From Rachicladosporium sp. CCFEE 5018 (Eukaryota; Ascomycota; Dothideomycetes; Cladosporiales; Cladosporiaceae), in NCBI GenBank assembly GCA_002077045.2, contig KZ111152.1, positions 1,021,678 to 1,085,677 on the forward strand: a stretch of DNA of 64,000 nt, written 5' to 3'. Positions 1-9,303 of this stretch are shown here, piece by piece. The notes under the pieces were generated by a model, which searched no databases, was not told the origin of the DNA, and saw only the letters and a list, made by a program, of their open reading frames with translations. Position 1 is the stretch's first letter. Each line of letters opens with the position of its first letter. The translations under genes were made by a program, and so were the position numbers.

Positions 1-1302
1 GATCTATCCCGTATATATGCGCGTTCGCGATGGGCGGCGCACAGCTACTAAAATACATCTTCTTCGCGCCGGCTTCTCGGACCATGTTGACGATCTCTCG
101 GCTCGTGGTGCCGCGGACTATGCTGTCATCGACGAGCAAAACATTCTTATCCTTGAACTCAACGGGCACGACGTTCAGCTTCGCGCGAACGCCGCGTTGT
201 CGTGCGGTCTGCGAGGGCATGATGAAGGTGCGGAAGATGTAGCGGTTCTTGACGAAGCCCTGGCAATAGGGTTTCTTAAGATGTTTGCTGACTGCGTAGG
301 CGGACACGAAGCCTGTTTCGGGGATGGGGACGATGGCGTCGATTTCTGCGAACTCTTGGGCCGTGAGCTGCTTCTTGATAGTCTCTGCTAGACGGTAGCC
401 CATCAGTTGGCGTGCGCGGTAGACGGAGATGCCGTCTATGATGCTCTCAGGACGGGCAAAGTAGACGTATTCGAATATATCGGGAGCGTAGTTTTCTTGG
501 CGGGAGACTTGCTTGAACACTGGTTTCTTGCCTTTCTCGATGATCACTGCTTGGCCGGGAAGGATGTCGCGGACGTTGCTGTAGCCGTTTTGACTGAGGG
601 CGACTGATTCGGAGGCCATCATGTAGTCCATCGCACCTTCCACTTCCGTTGAGGGTCGGTCGCCAAGGACCATGGGTCGGATGCCGTGGCTGTCTCTGAA
701 GCCAATTAGACCGAAGCCCGCGAGCATCAAGGTACATGCCCATGCGCCTTGACACTTCTTGTACATCCGTTCGAGGGCCATGAAGCAGTCTGTGGCGTTC
801 ACTCGCGCTTTGCCAGTCTCGTTGAGCTCATCGGCGAAGATGTTCAGCATAAGCTCGCTGTCACTTTCGGTGTTGATGTGGCGATGCGCTTCCTTGTCGA
901 GATACTCCTTAAGCTCTGGTGCATTGATCAAGTTGCCATTGTGAGTCAAGCAGATACCGTAGGGCGAGTTGACGTAGAATGGCTGGGCTTCTGAGTTGGC
1001 GCTGCTGCCAGCTGTCGGGTACCGTAGGTGACCCAGTCCCATGTAGCCTGGCAGGTTGCTCACTCTGGCGCCATCATGAAAGACCTTCGATGCCAGACCG
1101 TTGCCTTTGCACTGCAAGATCTTGCCTCCACGCGAGCAAGTTGCGATGCCGCATGCATCTTGGCCGCGGTGTTGAAGATAGTATAGCGCTGAAGCTTGTC
1201 AGTCGCTGCTGGTTCACAGCATTTGATCCACATACCTTGATGTATCTCGGGAGCTGCATCCTGACCGGGAGCAGCGAGGATGACTGCTATGATGCCACAC
1301 AT
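1..1302 (-). CDS. ADE4: Amidophosphoribosyltransferase, copy A (partial, C-terminus off left edge)
   Basis: First committed enzyme of de novo purine synthesis: it transfers glutamine amide nitrogen to PRPP to give phosphoribosylamine, in the cytosol. Exon 1 (1236-1302) begins MCGIIAVILA, which places the N-terminal nucleophile cysteine directly after the initiator Met with no propeptide. A 47-nt intron (1189-1235, donor GTATG, acceptor CAG) joins it to exon 2, which opens ALYYLQHRGQDACGIAT, typical of the glutamine amidotransferase domain. The PRPP-binding loop VLLVDDSIVRGTTS lies near residues 370-385 (around bases 100-150). About 418 codons are visible and the last ~130 are outside the window. 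The overlapping part differs from the copy at 28736-29095 by only a few bases, all in the first ~145 bases. The methyltransferase gene is divergently transcribed 1.2 kb away. Confidence 0.95.
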
Positions 1303-2537
1303 ATTGACGAACGATCTTTGAGATCGCTAATAGGCACAACACCTGCGGTGTAACTTTGCGATTCTCCGTAGCCTCCACAAGTAGGTCGACAGTAAAGAGC
1401 GTCGCACGAAGATATAAGCCACTGTAGGTAGTGCTGATAGGACTGAGATAGAGTCTACCTGGTAATGTCAATCAATCAGGGTAATTGAGGGTCACCTTCA
1501 GATTCGCGGGCTTCAAATCAAATCGATCCGTCTGCAGGGGTCATGGAGCATTTCGACGCCTACCCAAGCCGTTGCACATCGCAAGAAATATGCGCTGCTG
1601 CTTAGTGAGCACTGCTCTATAGTCACGGTGTCCATCACTTTCGCTGTGCATGTTGACCACGTTCTTCGGCATTCATCAAACTTTTTGCAAGGAAGAATGC
1701 CGTTCGGCCCGGAAGATCCGGAGTTGCGATTCCAGCAGCATCACTGACTTCATTCTTTCCTTCTGTCGTCTCCACGATATACCATGACATGAACCTGGGT
1801 AATGAGATACTCTCACGACACACAAGCAAGGAGCCGCTCCCTACGTATCTCACAAGCTTGTGACGCTGCTCTAATGATGCCGGATTGGCTTTCATGGATG
1901 ACGAGGTCGTGGGACATCGGTGCAGGCACTTCGATCAGGGGCAAGACGATCAATGGGAGATGCTTCACGATTCCGTGCGACGAGGCTTGGTCAGATGATG
2001 ATGATCAGAAGATGATGAGTGCTACGACCTGCACTCTAAGGTTACTTCTCTCATTGTTTCTTAAGTCTTTACGTGGTACTATATGCTTGGCCTTGACATC
2101 GAAGTGATCTGATCGAGAGTATCTGTCCAACATGCTATACTGACATACGACTGAACTTTCATATTATGGGGGAACGACATCGGCGATCTGGTGCTCCAAT
2201 GTCTTCCTTCCTTTACTCAATAGTGAGGTTCAGCAGCACGGACCCCAGTGATAAACCGCCTCACTTGAGCGGCGTGTGCCAGGATTCACTTATCACCTAG
2301 ATCGTGCATCTTAGTACATACTGCCTGTCGAACAGACTCTCGCTACTCTCTTCGTATAGCCTCTGCAGACTAGCGCCTGGGCACATGCATCTACCCTATG
2401 TTACGATACAAGGATCGATCTGTTTGAGACTAGCACATCAGGGTCGGCTTTGTCTTGAACGACTTCGCACTTCCAGATCTTTCGGCGCTATACACCTGCT
2501 ACTCACTACCGCCACCTTCCACTAGGAGAACGTCAAG
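1303..2537. other. Intergenic region between divergent ADE4 and methyltransferase genes
   Basis: A 1.2-kb stretch that must hold both promoters. An ATG-initiated minus-strand ORF of 86 codons (1635-1895) has no recognisable domain and no coding-like composition, so I do not call it. No repeat or RNA gene was seen. The homologous region next to copies B and C is missing in the gaps, so it cannot be compared. Confidence 0.5.
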
Positions 2538-4423
2538 ATGAGCACTTCGGAAGACATCACACGGATGGTCGAGCTCATCGATCTGTGTGACGATGGCCAG
2601 CTCCCTGACCTCCGCGAATACGTCGAAATCGATGAAGATGACGATGACGACGTGCAATATTTAGGTGAAGCATGTCTGGACGATGAAACGGACGCGTCGG
2701 ACAACACAAGCAGATTTGAGATCGATCCAGTCGTCATTCAAGGAAAAGAGCTGCGTCGTAACGGGACTGTTGAACTGGTCGACGGCGACTTCATGAGGGT
2801 CGAAAACATGTACGTCGATGTCCACGGTCGCACCCAGCTTCAGGGTAGCCTTGTCCGCGCACAAAGCACCTTGACGGTATGCTGGACCAGAAAGTCAATG
2901 AACTCTGCCTAATTTCGCAGAGCAAGATTCGCCAGACAGACGCTGTACCGACAACTCACGTCACTATACGCCCTGTTGAAGAAGCAGTTGACACCCGGGA
3001 ATGCGTATTCACCAATCAGCCCTTCCCCGCGCACACGTGGCGTCAGCATCTTCCGCATGAGCTGCGTCGCGAAGATTGGCGTGATATCAAGCGGCTTGCG
3101 AGCGAGCAAATGCAGCTCACTTGCCGATGGCGCTTCACTCAAGAGATAGGTGGGAACAAGGTCATCAGTCAAAGCTTCACGCGCCTCAGCGAAGGGGAAG
3201 CAGATGCACAGAAAGGCTGTTCGGATGTTCTACTGTGGCGCAAGTACCGCGGGAAGGACGGTAGCGTTGGGACGTCGTCGCCTAGCAAGAGGAAGCATGG
3301 TCCAGCAGATGCAGCACCATTTGCCCAAAAGCGCACGTCGTTACCTCGCTCAGACGCAACGATGATCACGATTGAGGATGACGTCGACGAGTCAGAGCCA
3401 GAGATAGTCCTCGTCAGGCGCAAGTCGACACCAAACAGCACCTCAGTCGCCCGTGCTGGGAATAACGCACCTCCAAAGTCGGCCTATACATACGGCGACA
3501 TCTGTACAGGCGCAGGTGGAATGGCGAGCGGAGCTGTGCAGGCGGGGCTTCGGATGCAGTTCGCACTCGACCATGACCACGATGCGTGTGAGACTTTAAG
3601 GCTCAATTTCAACACCCGCGTACTAGAAGAGGACGTTCACACTTTCTGCACAAAGCTGAAAGTGCGCGGATATCTGCGTGTGGATGTGCTGCATATCAGC
3701 TTTCCGTGCAAGTTCTACTCGCCTGCTCACACCGTCGCGGGGAAAGACGATGAGCACAACGTCGCAACTGGCTACGCCGTCAAGCCGATCCTTGAGCGCT
3801 GCAGACCGAGAGTGGTCACCTTCGAGCAGACATTCGGCATGCTCCGTTCTGCTAATTTACCACACTTCCACGCCTTAGTAAAACAAGCAACCGACGCAGG
3901 CTACAATGTTCGCTGGAAGCTGATCAATCTCGCCGACTTCGGAAATCCGCATGCTCGAAAACGCCTCATCATAATCGCTTCTTGTCCAGGCGAGCCCCTG
4001 CCTCGCTTCCCTGAGCCAACTCACGGCAGCGGCCCGGGCAAAAAGCCGTACACCACAATTTATCAGGTCCTCTCACGCATTGACTACGCGACCGTTCCGG
4101 CGTACATGCAGCAGTATTCGGAGAAGCGTGGCGCAGAATACGACCCTCACCAGCCCTTAAAGCAAGCGATCACTTGCAGCGGTGGGCTAGGCAACCTTCA
4201 CCCAAGTGGGAGACGCAGTTTCATGCCGATTGAACTGGCCGCTTTGCAAACCTTTCGCCTAAGTCATCGTTTCCATGGGACTTACACGAGCATCAAGACA
4301 CAGATCGGCAACGCTGTACCATGCGTATTCGGCAAGACCTTCTTCGGGGAGATCGTGGAAGACATGAAAGAGCATGACAAGACTGTAGCAGAGTACATGC
4401 CGCCCGTAGTCGAGCTGGATTGA
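2538..4423 (+). CDS. RID/Masc1-type C5-cytosine DNA methyltransferase, copy A (apparent frameshift)
   Basis: Nuclear cytosine methyltransferase of the fungal RID/Masc1 (DmtA) group, linked in other ascomycetes to repeat-induced point mutation, premeiotic methylation and sexual development. The N-terminal part (from ATG 2538) has an acidic stretch and a BAH-like segment (near RRNGTVELVDGDFMRVENMY). The catalytic part (numbered from the ATG at 2879) shows motif I DICTGAGGMASG (residues 207-218), motif IV with Cys277 in SFPCKFYSPAHT (the usual PCQ is PCK), motif VI EQT (316-318, diagnostic of this group versus ENV), motif VIII ARKRLIII, motif IX RRSFMPIELAALQTF and motif X IGNAVP. The two parts are in different frames. 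The break is near 2871-2876 (TTG|AC), where one extra base would give a continuous BAH-type sequence. No convincing intron bridges it, so this is a one-base deletion, a sequencing error or a real lesion. Copies B and C lack this region. Confidence 0.88.
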
Positions 4424-4992
4424 TACAGAAGAGCGACTCAAGCGTGGGACGAAAGAGGAACGGATCCAAAGGAGAAGGAAGAGAGGAACACTCGAGGCTG
4501 CGGGAGGTACAGTAGTGCAGGTCCATGCAGTGGACACATTTCGCAGTGCAAGAGGAGAGCTCGCTATATAGGTTTGTCGGTCCTCCAGTATAGCGATAAC
4601 ACAAGCCTGTGTACAGAGCATTAACTTCTTCACGAATATACCCATCCCTTTTTCCCCATCAGAGCACACCGTGAACGCAGATCTCGCCAAAACACAAATC
4701 GCACGCGCCGTCATCTCGTCAGAACATAGATCGCAAGCCCTCAAATCACCAGAGTACTTACCGCGGAGTCTCGCCTCATCAGAACACGCACCGCGAGCTC
4801 TCGCCGCTGCACAACACGCCCTGCCAAACCACGCCTCACCAGCTCGAGCTCTCGCCTCACTAGAGCGCGCTCCACCAACTAACGCCTTATACGAGCACGT
4901 TACGCATCGTAAAGCCGTACTTGCAGAGTGAGAGGAAGTCGGGAACGAGGGATAAGGAAAGCACGAAGGGTGATAGTGAGGGGGATAGTCGT
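4424..4992. repeat. Degenerate short tandem repeat tract downstream of the methyltransferase (copy A)
   Basis: After about 230 bases of 3' flank, bases about 4655-4900 hold degenerate units of roughly 30 nt built on the pattern TCACCAGAACACGCACCGCG followed by AGCTCTCGCC. Copy B carries extra units (30800-31070), so the array length differs between homeologues. The open frame through it starts with GTG, not ATG, and I do not treat it as a gene by itself. It may encode an upstream exon of the acidic ORF that follows. Confidence 0.6.
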
Positions 4993-5475
4993 ATGGAACA
5001 CGACGGCGGGGTTTGCGACGGGGAAGACTACGACGGTAAAGACTGCGACGAGGAAGATCTCGATGACCGCGACCTCGAGGACCAATATCGCGATGACCAG
5101 TATAGTAACGATGAGAATCCTGACGACGAATATTGCGATAACGACGAGTACGGCGACGGCGGAAGCTCTGATAGCGCCGATGACGAACCTAGCGGCGAGA
5201 AAAGCAGCGACGACGACGAGTACAACGATATTGACCTTCCAGCTGCGACAAGGAAACGAAAGCGAGCGCCGGCGCAGCAGGCGAAGCGGGGACGAAGCAA
5301 GAATCGCAAAGGGAAGCAGGAGGCGGCTAGCGGTGATGTCGACGGAGAAGACGCTGAAGCTGACGAAGCTTTGATTCTTGCAACACTCGGACTTCAATGC
5401 GATGACGGCGAGGTGATCAAATTGATTGGTCATGGCGAAGGCTCGACTAAAGCACCAGGACGGGATGCATCATAA
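4993..5475 (+). CDS. Acidic low-complexity protein, copy A (C-terminally truncated versus copy B)
   Basis: Not recognised as a known family. The first in-frame ATG is at 4993, giving 160 residues; the frame is open from 4864 without another ATG. The protein is dominated by Asp/Glu clusters (EDYDGKDCDEEDLDD and similar), then a basic patch rich in RKRKR and KRGRSKNRKGK that looks like a nuclear localisation signal, then another acidic segment. This composition suggests a nuclear or chromatin-associated protein, but no enzyme motif is visible. Relative to copy B, a small insertion/substitution near 5455-5485 shifts the frame and ends the protein early, losing a conserved 40-residue tail. The long hydrophobic ORF on the opposite strand is an artefact of the Asp/Glu codons. 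Confidence 0.5.
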   Translation: MEHDGGVCDGEDYDGKDCDEEDLDDRDLEDQYRDDQYSNDENPDDEYCDNDEYGDGGSSDSADDEPSGEKSSDDDEYNDIDLPAATRKRKRAPAQQAKRGRSKNRKGKQEAASGDVDGEDAEADEALILATLGLQCDDGEVIKLIGHGEGSTKAPGRDAS

Positions 5476-5559
5476 GCAACGCTCCTCGTCGCTCGAAAGT
5501 CCCATCGCGATTTCCTCGACGTCCTAAAGTTGCCAGGCGGGAAAGGCGCTGAGAAGATT

Positions 5560-6343
5560 CTACCTATGCCGAACTTGCAACGTGGAAACATGTTTGTAGC
5601 TTGACGGAGAGCGTCGCGGAGATGAGGCATCCTCCCGCATTTCGTCTCCTACCTCTTTACCCACGTGGAGCGATTGGCACAGATCATTCCATCAGCCCAT
5701 GCAATCACCTCGGGTAGCAACGAGGATGGCGCATCCCTACTGTCGTCGCCACAAATGATGCAGTCCCACCCGTACTCATCCGCTACACGCCTGCATCTTG
5801 TAACCTCCACACCCGATTCTGCTCTTTATTCGGCCAGTAGAAATGGGATCGTACTGTTGAGACCCTTCGCGTTGACTTGGCGACCTTGCGGGATCACCGC
5901 CTTGATCAGGTTATATACACGAGAGGTCTCGAAATTAAGCTCGAGCATAGGGATTAAGCAGGTCTCTTTTCATCCGTTACGGTCTTCATAAACATAATGA
6001 ACGAAGACTCGTAGAAGTGAAGTTCTTGTGATAGGAGAAGCGTACCCTTCGCGTCTCCTGCGTGCTCGAAGATCATCAATGGCCGCACGTGAACAGATGC
6101 GTACTCCTTTGCTACCATGTTCGCGGTGCAGCGCGCAAAGCCATGGGCTCCGAAACCCCAGCTCCATCTTCCGGCTTTCGCGTAGGTCAGCGGTCGGTCG
6201 TATGCGTCGATCACTCTTTGCTTGACTCTAGCAGCCGCAAAGGAGCTTCCGACGTACGCGTGTACCGTGCCATCTGGTAGAATTGCGACCTCGAGGTACA
6301 GATCAGGCTTCTTGAGCGTCTCCAGCGTATAGCGTGGCATCAT
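5560..6343 (-). pseudogene. GIY-YIG-like protein gene, frameshifted (copy A)
   Basis: Homologous to the intact 31760-32554 gene of copy B. Reading from ATG 6343 (MMPRYTLETLKKPDLYLEV), the N-terminal half contains HAYVGSSFAAARVKQRVI, resembling the YVG core of fungal GIY-YIG nuclease-like proteins; this assignment is tentative. At about 5955-5965 copy A lacks one base relative to B (AAGAGACC against AAGAAGACC), so the frame stops at 5954 and the conserved C-terminal half, including two CxxC pairs, is lost. The remainder down to 5560 is still recognisable in another frame. The same lesion is in copy C. Confidence 0.6.
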
Positions 6344-7172
6344 CGAGACGATGGACAGATCGAACACAGCATGGCCGAGAGCATGCTATATCGCCTGTGG
6401 GATAAAGTCCTGGACGACGTTGAGGCACTCCTGAAAGTCTGTCATGCATAACCGACCCCAGAACGAGTTGCTCTGCATCTATGGAACTTGGCCTGCCTGC
6501 AGCTCTCTCTGCAGGTTGGAAAGCATGTCTGTGTAGAGCGCAGCGAAGTTCTCCGGCAGTATGCTGAGCGTGAGGTCAGGCGCTGTGGCAGTGGACTTGA
6601 CCCCGACGTGGCATTCTGTCATCTCATGTGTCGTGAGTTCAGTCCTCGGTGCTCGCGCCTTGTATCTGCAATGATTCTTCAGAGCGCGGAGCTGTCAGTC
6701 GTTGCTACCTCAACTCCTCCGATACAGTGTCGTGTCTTGTGCTGCCATTGTGCACAACACAGCTGTTGATCTGCGCATTCACAGCCCACGAGAGACCGCC
6801 CTGTCGAGAGTGGTAGTACGCAGTGATCTGTAGCTCTCACTGAAACAGCGATCACTACTTGGCAGATGCAGTGCAGTGTATAGATGCTGTAGCAACAAAC
6901 TCGGTCCACGGAGAGTATCTTTCGGTTCCTAATGTCTTTTCAGTAGCATATTCAGACTCCACAACATCACTTACCTCGATGTCACTGATACCCAACACCA
7001 CGGAACACATACAGAGCAAAGCGATACTCTCAGCACACAGCTTTCATACAGAATGATATTGCCACCGGTAACGCCAACGACACGATGCAAGGCCACCTTG
7101 GCTGCACCATATCCCCCACCGTTCCTTTTCCAATCCCACTGTACACACTTCGTGACCACAACCGAGCGGCCG
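6344..7172. other. Intergenic region, copy A
   Basis: About 830 bases between the decayed GIY-YIG-like gene and the 3' end of GH76. No supported gene. A conserved donor-like site (minus strand, GAG|GTAAGTGA at about 6970) is also present in copy B and could be a 3'-UTR intron of GH76. Confidence 0.4.
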
Positions 7173-8753
7173 CTATGCGATCATCCACCTGTGGAGAAGA
7201 GTCAGTTTTTCCCTCCCATGCTATACTGACAGGGATAAGCACGTACCAAGCACCGCCTAAGATCGTAATGAGAACGAGCGTTGTCAGGATGCCAGCTCCG
7301 GCTTTGTCTTTCTACACGATCGTTAGCAACGCGGCAATGACACTTCTTATGAACAGGGAAACGAACGGTAGTAATGGCAGACTGAGGCACCTGAACTGAA
7401 CTAGGACCCGTGCCCGCGGCCGCGTTTCCTACACTTGTACCGCCTGTGCTGTTGGAGAGTGGAGGCCCGACCTGGTCGACCAGGAGCGCTTGGAAGGCCT
7501 CCATTGCGTTCATCTGCTGCCCAACACCATACGTGCCGTCCCAATTACCTTCATACCACTTGGTACCGCACGTAACGCCGTCAGAGCCACCAACACATGA
7601 TTTGGCCGCCGCTGTGGCAGTGGTCTGGATGAGCGGCAGCAGGGTGTCGTGTGTCCACGGCGCCAGCTTGATTGTGAGTGTCATCCTGATCTGGTCAGCA
7701 GTGACAATGAAGAGTCGGACTTTGATTCTTACCAACGCAGCAGGTATGCTTTGAAGGACTGCTGGTCAGTGTTGCAGTTATTATTAGGTTCGCAGGCGAC
7801 CTCGTACATGATGCCCTGGCCCTGATAGAAAAACGCGTTTGCGCCAGTGATCAAACCCTGCACACGGGTCTTCCACTTGGCCTGCTCGGCGCCAGTGGTC
7901 ACGTTGTACATCACAGCTGCGCCAGAGAGGAAGATGCCGGTGTTGTAGGACCATTGGATATGGTTCAGCTCAGTGCAATTGAGCGTGTCATCGGAGCCGT
8001 CGAAGACCTGATATGAGTCGCTAATCAGGCCGATCGCGTTGGTCCAGTCCCACATCTGATTTGCCCAGTCGAAGTACGTCTCGTTCTTGGTGTACAAGCC
8101 TAGACGAGCAGCGATATTGAAGAAGCCTCCCTGCGAAATCGAATTCTTGTAGTTGTAGCCATTGTTGAAGGAGTAAATTTGCCAGCGCAGACCTCCGCCG
8201 CAAGTGGAATTATCCCAACGCACCGCTTGCGTATTGAAGACGGCTTGTGCCAGGGCAAGCCATTGTGGCTGGTTGCTGGGGGGGTTCGGGAAGCCGGCTT
8301 CTGCGGCGGTCATTGCAGCCATACCCCAGAAGGCTTGATCGTCGTTCCCGAGAGACTTGGTCTGATTCGGCGGCATGAAGTCGTCATCCGGTCCGACTTG
8401 GAAGAGTAACGACTCTGAGACTATGTCGTTGTAGGTCGTGTCTCCGGTGTATGACCAGTAATCGATCAGACTGCCCCACATGGCACCTCCTTCCCACCAG
8501 TAGTACGGCTGAGGCAGCAGACCTGGTGTGCCGCCGGTAATGTTGCCTTTGTAGTAACTCATCATGCCATGAGCGGCTGTGCTCGCTGCCGTCTTGATCG
8601 AGTCTGGCGCGGATTGTCAGTATTCGCACTGACATTTCACCTGCTTTCGATCAACATACTCGCATCCGTGATCGTCAACTGTATCGCGCTCGTGCACCGC
8701 GCCGCCAGCAGCGCGCAACATACTGCGCTCGATGTCCCTGATCGCATCTTCAT
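7173..8753 (-). CDS. GH76 alpha-1,6-mannanase of the Dcw1/Dfg5 family, copy A
   Basis: Cell-surface GH76 enzyme that in fungi cross-links GPI-mannoproteins into the wall glucan. Five exons: 8660-8753 (signal peptide, ATG 8753), 7733-8603, 7367-7685, 7247-7311 and 7188-7173; introns 8604-8659, 7686-7732, 7312-7366 and 7189-7246. The spliced CDS is 1365 nt, 454 aa. Family marks are NSIKTAAS near residue 32, PYYWWEGGAMWG, the catalytic Asp pair in NDDQAFW (residues 119-120) and DNSTCGGGLRWQI, with several N-glycosylation sequons. The C-terminus KDKAGAGILTTLVLI ending WWMIA is a hydrophobic GPI-attachment tail; its last 16-nt exon and stop are conserved in copy B. The 47-nt intron 7686-7732 (donor GTAAGA, branch GCTGAC, acceptor CAG) is absent from copy B. 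It must be removed here, because the exon frame otherwise breaks. Confidence 0.93.
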
Positions 8754-9303
8754 GATGTCTGTGGTTCGCCTGTGCGCGTATCGGAATCCAGTATCCCCTC
8801 ACTCTTGTATGATCACTTCCGTCACCGATTCACAACGCCTGTTGAAGCCCACAAGATGTCTGTTGAATGATGACAGTGCGACTGCGCAGTGTATGCGCTC
8901 TACAAGGAGTGTGAGCGTGAGATCGTCGTACCCCTTCTTGGCAGGGTGGCGGAAGTGCGCGGACACCGTCAATGTCGTCGCGCTGGAATCACTAACGCCA
9001 ATATCTTGATCTCTGTGAGCGAGCGTCGTGTTACGAGTGAGCCAAAGATCTTATGATGAAGGAAGGTACGCTGATGTTGACGACGATGTTTGGTGCATGT
9101 TCCTGCGTCGAGCGCGCGGCAACGGCCGCGTCAGCGGCGAAGCCGATCACTGCAAGGAAAACTGGGTACTCGCATGATGCAGCCCTACGAGAATAGCTCA
9201 GGGTCATCAGACAATACGAGCATGGCACGTGACCATGTCGCATGCAAACCGAGATCAAGATGATGAGTGGATATCGGTACAATTGCTGTCTAGGTCATGA
9301 TGT
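8754..9303. other. Intergenic region holding a highly conserved 130-base island (copy A)
   Basis: Upstream of GH76 and downstream of MRS6. Most of it diverges between A and B, but about 9086-9225 is almost unchanged. That island contains a plus-strand 36-codon ATG ORF (9086-9196) and, on the minus strand, TGATGA and CTGA boxes 79 nt apart. Neither interpretation is secure. Confidence 0.45.

Noticed and set aside
2799..2866. A 68-nt intron that would restore the methyltransferase frame
   Set aside because: Donor GTCGAA is poor and removal would delete the conserved BAH-like residues VDVHGRTQLQG.
4900..5433. Minus-strand ORF rich in Val/Ile/Leu looking like a membrane protein (also at 31105-31701 and 49234-49767)
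   Set aside because: It is the reverse complement of Asp/Glu-rich codons of the acidic ORF and begins with no conserved start or signal.
9185..9260. TAGCTCAGG motif resembling a tRNA D arm
   Set aside because: No T-arm, no acceptor pairing and no matching D stem.
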